A stretch of DNA of 46,319 nt from the NCBI GenBank assembly GCA_029288035.1, contig JARFPZ010000147.1, positions 1-46,319 on the forward strand, written 5' to 3'. Made by a program: the position numbers and the translations under genes. The notes under the pieces are model-generated. The model saw only the letters and a program-made list of their open reading frames with translations. It did not search any database and had not been told where the DNA came from. Shown in pieces: positions 41,560 through 46,319 of this stretch. The first letter of the stretch is position 1. The number at the start of each line of letters is the position of its first letter. The DNA comes from Desulfosarcina sp. (lineage in GTDB: Bacteria; Desulfobacterota; Desulfobacteria; Desulfobacterales; JAFDCJ01).

Positions 41560-42728
41560 TTATCAATCTCCAATCTTAGATCATTCCCGGCTTGTCCGGA
41601 TTTTGTAATATCCCCTTTACGTGCAGTCGCTGCAAATTTCTTCAGCAATGGAAAAAATTTATGATTGGCCTTGGGAAACGGATAATCATCGAGATTTTCA
41701 AGCTTTATCCAGCGATGGTCGACGGGGCCGTTTAGCTTCACTTTTCCGCAATGGTACGAACAGCAAAAAACATCCATGATGATTTTAAAATGGGTGTAGG
41801 CGTGTTTTATCCGGCCTAAATACGTATCAACGCCGACTGAAAGACTCGTCTCTTCCTTAATTTCCCGGATGCAAGCGTCTTTGGCTTTTTCATGGTTTTG
41901 AATCTTTCCACCGGGAAATTCCCACAGCCCGCCCAACAACCCCTCCGGTTTTCGCCGGGTGATTAATACGCTGCTGTTTTTAAATACCACCCCGACCGCG
42001 ATATTAAACTGAGGTGCTGGAGATTTTTTCAGTTTTTTGGGATACTCATCAACCCGACCGGTTTCATAGGCCAGACACAGCCCTTGAATCGGGCATGCGC
42101 TGCAAAGCGGTTGTTGCGGTTTGCATACCATGGCGCCGAGTTCCATCAATGCTTGGTTAAAGGTTCCCGGATCTCGAGGCGTCAGCAGCCGGTCCGCGGC
42201 TTCTTTAAAAATTTTAATCGATGTCGATCTATTGAGGGGCGCTTCCTCCAAAAGCAACCGTGCCAAGACACGCTTGACATTGCCGTCCACAACCGCGTAA
42301 GGCTTTTCAAAGGCAATACTCAATACGGCGGCGGCAATGTAATCTCCAACGCCGGGCAATTTGCGAAAATCATCCCACCGGTCGGGTATGATGCCTTGGT
42401 GATGATTTAAAATGAAGCCGGCGGCCCGGTGCAGATTGCGGGCGCGGGCATAGTATCCCAGGCCTTCCCAGACCTTTAATACATCCTGCAGATCGGCGCG
42501 GGCCAAGCGCTCGAGTCTTGGGAAGCGTTTTAAAAACCTGCGGTAGTAGGGCAAAACGGTGGTGACTTGGGTCTGTTGCAGCATTACCTCGGAAACCCCG
42601 ATGTGGTATGGATTGGTGGCCTTTCTCCAGGGCAGGTCGCGATGATTGGCCTTATACCAGCTCATCAGCGAATCGCGTAGAGATTGGATTTTTTTCATTG
42701 ATGGTTTTGCTAAAAACAAGGGTATCAA
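41544..42728 (-). CDS. mutY: A/G-specific adenine DNA glycosylase MutY
   Basis: This protein removes adenine opposite 8-oxoguanine. It has the HhH-GPD core with catalytic Glu in SEVMLQQTQV and Asp in VVDGNVKRV, the iron-sulfur ligands CKPQQPLCSACPIQGLC (C-x6-C-x2-C-x5-C), and a C-terminal Nudix-like domain that recognises 8-oxoG (GGKIQNHEKAKDACIREIKE). The start is uncertain: TTG at 42728 or the ATG at 42698, and an AGGAGG lies further upstream, seven bases before an in-frame CTG. The last residues (LAKS) come from a repeat element. Confidence 0.92.
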   Translation of the reverse strand: MIPLFLAKPSMKKIQSLRDSLMSWYKANHRDLPWRKATNPYHIGVSEVMLQQTQVTTVLPYYRRFLKRFPRLERLARADLQDVLKVWEGLGYYARARNLHRAAGFILNHHQGIIPDRWDDFRKLPGVGDYIAAAVLSIAFEKPYAVVDGNVKRVLARLLLEEAPLNRSTSIKIFKEAADRLLTPRDPGTFNQALMELGAMVCKPQQPLCSACPIQGLCLAYETGRVDEYPKKLKKSPAPQFNIAVGVVFKNSSVLITRRKPEGLLGGLWEFPGGKIQNHEKAKDACIREIKEETSLSVGVDTYLGRIKHAYTHFKIIMDVFCCSYHCGKVKLNGPVDHRWIKLENLDDYPFPKANHKFFPLLKKFAATARKGDITKSGQAGNDLRLEIDNLAKS

Positions 42729-42806
42729 ATACTCCGTCAGGGTTTATCCTCCTATGGAACTAAATGAAATCATGGGGTAATGTCCTTAACTTAACATCCA
42801 TTTCTC

Positions 42807-42884
42807 GTGGGAGCGGCTTCCAGCCGCGAAAAAGAATCGCTCTATAGCCAAAATTGCAGGTTCGCGGCTGGAAGCCGCTCTCAC
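42807..42884. repeat. REP-like palindromic pair, copy 2
   Basis: The arms are at 42807-42829 (GTGGGAGCGGCTTCCAGC...) and 42862-42884, inverted, with one mismatch (CTCTCAC for CTCCCAC). They are separated by 32 bases. It has the same structure as at 6089-6157. Confidence 0.85.
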
Positions 42885-42936
42885 AGTCAAAATTGCTTTA
42901 GTTGGCATATTTTGACTTTTTTAGGTTCCAATGAGG

Positions 42937-42980
42937 TTTCTTTCTCGGTCAAACTGGCCGCCTTTCAGGCCAACAGTGGC
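42937..42980 (+). repeat. Dispersed motif R2, copy 2
   Basis: TTTCTTTCTCGGTCAAACTG continues into GGCCGCCTTTCAGGCCAACA, with the same GGCCGC...GGCC dyad as at 39645-39687. It lies 30 bases past the stop of the rhodanese-ferritin gene. Confidence 0.65.
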
Positions 42981-43010
42981 GTTCGTTTGCAACACTGGGG
43001 TAATGTGCAT

Positions 43011-43850
43011 TCACGACTTTTTATGCTCAGGGCAATGGTCAATAGCGCGGGTCAGGGCGCGCATGTGGGCTTTTTCCGCCTGGGCGATGGACAGAAACAT
43101 GGATTGGGCCTCGGAATTTTCTGAGCGTTCCGCCATTGTGCGGTACAGCTCAAATGCCGAATATTCAATCGTCATGGCAAGGTCGATGACAGCCGTACAA
43201 CCGTGTTTTTGAACTGAATCCAGCTGGCGGCAGGTCTCTTCAAAATTATGGCCGCCTTCCAGAATCTCGCCGCTTAGATCCTGATAGACCCGATCAAAAG
43301 GCGGTGGGTTGTCCTGAAATTTCTGCCAGAACCGATAGATGAGCGTCGCATGGGCCTTTTCTGCGATGGAGACCTGCTCCAGAGCCAGACGAATGGGATC
43401 TTCGCTGTACTTCTCCTTGGCATATTGATAAAAGCGCCAGGCACCCTTTTCCAGATCCATGGCAGTGGCCAGGAGGTTTTTAAGAGATTGGTCCTTGTCA
43501 AAAATTTTTACTTTCGGATAACCCGACAAGGTTTTGCCTTGCCATGCCATCATACCACCCATCAGATGATAAACGGATTTATCGGAAACCTCACCTTCAC
43601 CGGCCAGGGAGGCCGCCCAAGTGGAGCGTCCGCCATTGGCGCAATAGAAAATCAGGTCCCGATCGGCGGGCAGGGTAAACAGCTTGGTTTCAACCTCGCT
43701 GAGAGGCATGAGTTTGGCCCCTGGAATATGTCCCTCTTCATATTCCGAAGCCTGACGCACGTCGATGACCAGATATTCTTTTTCTTTATGCGCCTGCATG
43801 TATTCTGTGAATTCATCAGATGTCAGTGTTTCAAATTCCAGGTTGTCCAT
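43011..43850 (-). CDS. Rhodanese domain fused to a ferritin-like/rubrerythrin-type domain
   Basis: This 279-residue protein has an N-terminal rhodanese domain (residues 8-110), with EYLVIDVRQASEYEEGHIPG and the active-site loop FYCANGGRST carrying the sulfur-transfer cysteine. The C-terminal 150 residues form a four-helix ferritin-like domain with repeated iron-binding type motifs (MDLEKGAWRFYQYAKE, SIAEKAHATLIY, MTIEYSAFELYRTMAE, IAQAEKAHMRAL). Fusion of sulfur transfer with a di-iron fold suggests a role in sulfide, oxygen or iron-sulfur stress. Which electron donors it uses is unknown. Confidence 0.85.
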   Translation of the reverse strand: MDNLEFETLTSDEFTEYMQAHKEKEYLVIDVRQASEYEEGHIPGAKLMPLSEVETKLFTLPADRDLIFYCANGGRSTWAASLAGEGEVSDKSVYHLMGGMMAWQGKTLSGYPKVKIFDKDQSLKNLLATAMDLEKGAWRFYQYAKEKYSEDPIRLALEQVSIAEKAHATLIYRFWQKFQDNPPPFDRVYQDLSGEILEGGHNFEETCRQLDSVQKHGCTAVIDLAMTIEYSAFELYRTMAERSENSEAQSMFLSIAQAEKAHMRALTRAIDHCPEHKKS

Positions 43851-43981
43851 AGCATTAACGGATTTTTTTGAGCGTCTTTTATGCTAAATGAATTATGTTG
43901 GGATATTTACGCGTTCTTTAGATGAATGAATATTGGTGGAACGCTGTCAATTTTTAAAAGACAGAGCATAGCGATACCTTA

Positions 43982-44030
43982 AATCTTCAATCTTCAATCT
44001 TCATTCTTCATTCTTCAATCTTCAATTTTC
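43982..44030 (+). repeat. Heptamer tract AATCTTC x7
   Basis: Seven 7-bp units: AATCTTC three times, ATTCTTC twice, AATCTTC, AATTTTC. It lies just after the stop of the thioredoxin-domain gene. A GCATAGC unit stands close by at 43967-43973. Confidence 0.85.
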
Positions 44031-44042
44031 AATCCCTCCACC

Positions 44043-46124
44043 TTATTTCCCCAGGATTTTATCGACCATGGTTTGGGTGTCGGTGGTCGAGTCGGTACAG
44101 GAACCGTTGCGGCACACATGGGCGGTCGCCTGGCCTTCTATGATCTGCAGACCATCTGTATAGCCGGCGAACTTGGCCAGACGTTCGGCGTTGGTTCCTG
44201 ATTTTACAATGGCTACCTTGTTGGGGGTAAAATTATGATTCAATGCCGACAGTAGTTGACGGGTGTTGGTCGACTGTAATTCGCCGGCGATAACAATGTC
44301 CTGGCCCGGACGCAGCGCAAAATCAAGGGCACACAGAAAATAACTAAAGGCCTGGGGCTGAGACTTCAGCGTGCCGGCAAAGGCGCGAATTTGGGCCTCG
44401 GCCCGCTTCTGCCAACTGGGGTCACCGGTTAACCTGAAAAGAAACACAAGATTGGATAATGCAACCGAATTGGCCGATGGAATGGCCCCGTCATATAACT
44501 CCTTGGGGCGTACGGGCAATTCGTCACTATCATTGGGGGTGGAAAAGAAACCGCCATTTTCCTCATCCCAGAAGCGTTCCATCATTATTTCCTGCAATGC
44601 TTGGGCTTCTTCGGCAAAGGCCAGATCATAAGTTGTCTGATAAAGGCTTAAAAGGCCGTGGATTAAAAAAGCATAGTCATTGGCGTGGGCCTCCACCGCC
44701 AGTTCACCGTCTCTGAAGCGGTGATAGAGCCGGCCGTTTTGATCCCGCATTTTTGAGAGGATGAAGTCGGCGGCCTTGCGGGCGGCGTTCTCATATTCGG
44801 ATTTGTTTAGAATCCGTGCCCCCATGGCCAGGGCGGCAATCATCAGTCCATTCCAATCTGTGAGGATTTTATCGTCCTTTAGGGGATGGATCCGCTTTTC
44901 CCGGACGCGAAATAGTTGGTCGCGAATATTTTCCCAGTCCTGTTCAAGCTGATCTTTGGTTAAATCGAACTTTTCCGCCCAATTTTTCAATGGTGCCGTT
45001 AGATGCAGAATGTTGGCACCGGTTTTTTGACGGGTGGCTTCGTCGGTAAAATTTCCCTCCGGGCTCAAGCGTAAAATCGTCTCCCACCTGTTGGCAGTTT
45101 CATCTCCCAGGACGCGACGGAATTCTTCCGTCGACCACACATAAAATTTACCTTCCTCCCCTTCGCTGTCGGCATCTTCGGCCGAGTAGAAAGCGCCTTC
45201 CGCAGCGGTCATGTCCCGCAGTACGTAGGTGAAGATGTCCTCGGCCGTTGCGGCAAACAAGGGGTCTTTGGTAATTTGATAGGCTTCAAGGTAGGCGCAG
45301 GCAATCAAGGCCTGGTCGTAAAGCATTTTTTCGAAATGAGGCAGAAGCCACCGGGCATCTGTGGAATAGCGGTGAAAGCCGAAACCGACATGGTCCCAGA
45401 TACCCCCTAATCGCATGGCCGTCAATGTTTTTGTTACCATTTCCAGTGCATTGGCGTCTTCGCTGCGATGGTAGCAGCGCAACAAGAAGAGCAGCCGGTG
45501 TGGTGTCGGAAATTTGGGTGCAGGACCAAATCCGCCGTGCCGGGGATCAAACCCAGGTTTTATTTTCTGATAGGTCTGGTCCAGCAGGGACGCATCGGGT
45601 TCATCTGCGGCCGCAAAGGCAAACGCCCTATCCAGTTGGGCGGCGATGCTGACCGACGATTTATCGATCTTTTCTTTATCGTCCGTCCAGAGTTTTTTGA
45701 CCTGGCGGCAGATATCGATCAGACCTGCCCGGCCAGCTCGGCTGTTTTTGGGGAGATAGGTGGCGGCAAAAAAAGGTTTTTTATCCGGGGTCATAAAAAT
45801 ACTCAACGGCCAACCGCCGCTGCCGGTCAGCATCTGGCAGGCCGCCATATATACCGCGTCGATGTCGGGGCGTTCTTCGCGGTCGACCTTTATGCAGACA
45901 AAGGTATCATTCAGATATCCGGCGACCTCCTCGTCTTCAAAAGATTCTTTTTCCATGACGTGACACCAATGGCAGGTGGCGTATCCAATGGAAAGAAAAA
46001 TAGGCTTGTTTTTCCCTTTCGCCCACGCAAAGGTTTCATCGGACCAGGGATGCCAATCAACAGGATTATGGGCATGCTGAATCAGATAAGGACTTTTTTC
46101 ATTGATGAGATGGTTGGCTGACAT
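44043..46124 (-). CDS. Thioredoxin-domain protein of the DUF255/YyaL family
   Basis: In this 693-residue protein the N-terminal DUF255 thioredoxin-like domain shows [20 protein letters not shown], the redox motif [18 protein letters not shown] near residue 52, and [14 protein letters not shown]. The rest is an alpha/alpha toroid-like region ([33 protein letters not shown]) of glycosidase-like fold. Homologues include the mammalian SPATA20; biochemical function is not settled. CGGAGG stands before the ATG. Beyond it, 46125-46319 holds no feature I can support. Confidence 0.93.
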   Translation of the reverse strand: MSANHLINEKSPYLIQHAHNPVDWHPWSDETFAWAKGKNKPIFLSIGYATCHWCHVMEKESFEDEEVAGYLNDTFVCIKVDREERPDIDAVYMAACQMLTGSGGWPLSIFMTPDKKPFFAATYLPKNSRAGRAGLIDICRQVKKLWTDDKEKIDKSSVSIAAQLDRAFAFAAADEPDASLLDQTYQKIKPGFDPRHGGFGPAPKFPTPHRLLFLLRCYHRSEDANALEMVTKTLTAMRLGGIWDHVGFGFHRYSTDARWLLPHFEKMLYDQALIACAYLEAYQITKDPLFAATAEDIFTYVLRDMTAAEGAFYSAEDADSEGEEGKFYVWSTEEFRRVLGDETANRWETILRLSPEGNFTDEATRQKTGANILHLTAPLKNWAEKFDLTKDQLEQDWENIRDQLFRVREKRIHPLKDDKILTDWNGLMIAALAMGARILNKSEYENAARKAADFILSKMRDQNGRLYHRFRDGELAVEAHANDYAFLIHGLLSLYQTTYDLAFAEEAQALQEIMMERFWDEENGGFFSTPNDSDELPVRPKELYDGAIPSANSVALSNLVFLFRLTGDPSWQKRAEAQIRAFAGTLKSQPQAFSYFLCALDFALRPGQDIVIAGELQSTNTRQLLSALNHNFTPNKVAIVKSGTNAERLAKFAGYTDGLQIIEGQATAHVCRNGSCTDSTTDTQTMVDKILGK

Positions 46125-46319
46125 CGTATCCTCCGACTTTAGACGTTATACAGAAAACCGTATTCTAATATTACCTAAACTGAACCGCTTAACCTTGGTA
46201 TTGATATTCCTTTCTTCGTGTCATAGTGACTGATATTGTGCGACCTTTCAAGGATTGTGAAACTCAAGTGAATATAGACACGAAGATAGGCCTTCGCAAC
46301 GGGTACAGCATTTTAGCTA

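Noticed and set aside
45468-46121. 217-codon open frame on the plus strand
   Set aside because: It is antisense to the DUF255 protein gene, whose motifs are clear.

Overview
The window looks like a chromosomal stretch of a Gram-negative, Desulfobacterota-like (deltaproteobacterial) organism with G+C near 50%. The grounds are the gene order of its division and cell-wall cluster, a MurE with the meso-diaminopimelate signature DNPR, several ABC uptake systems for amino acids and polyamine-like compounds, B12-dependent radical SAM proteins, and a rhodanese-ferritin-like fusion of the kind found in anaerobes. Taxonomy is inferred from gene content; no rRNA or tRNA gene was seen. I found no phage, transposase, CRISPR array or defence island.

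Layout. 1-4746 (minus): a polyamine-type ABC operon (HAD phosphatase, Tat-exported binding protein, ATPase, two permeases), cut at the left edge in the second permease. 5154-5945 (plus): a basic amino-acid binding protein behind a strong sigma70-type promoter and a roughly 210-nt leader. 6348-9597 (minus): a complete polar amino-acid ABC transporter. 10031-10444 (plus): a small PA2779-like membrane protein. 10476-12218 (minus): a radical SAM protein. 12673-29342 (minus): the division and cell-wall cluster mraZ-rsmH-ftsL-ftsI-murE-murF-mraY-murD-ftsW-murG-murC-ftsQ-ftsA-ftsZ. It has a recognisable MraZ operator at its head and no murB or ddl. 29516-32309 (minus): a CPBP protease, a HEAT-repeat membrane protein and a Nudix hydrolase. 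32330-38050 (mostly plus): a decayed response-regulator fragment, a class III aminotransferase, an ABM-domain protein, a HAD phosphatase, a small orphan ORF and a large LOG-family fusion protein. 38221-46124 (minus): peroxiredoxin, an AlaX-type editing protein, a second B12/radical SAM protein, MutY, the rhodanese-ferritin fusion, and a thioredoxin-domain (DUF255) protein.

The genes are mostly ordinary. What stands out is how densely the gaps, and some coding regions, are filled with small non-coding repeats. (a) Tracts of 7-bp tandem units of several unrelated sequences occur at about ten places: between genes, directly upstream of murC, inside murE (4 x GCATGGC) and in the N-terminal extension of murG. 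(b) A REP-like palindrome pair built on GTGGGAGCGGCTTCCAGC is present twice. (c) A roughly 65-bp element sits just downstream of three stop codons in the same orientation, with a fourth copy elsewhere. (d) A motif around GTCAAACTGGCCGC is present twice. (e) There are several MITE-like long inverted repeats, and a CCGGCxxGGCCGG-type element that supplies the last codons and stop of mutY. I take this repeat population, and its entry into essential wall-synthesis genes, as the most interesting signal here.
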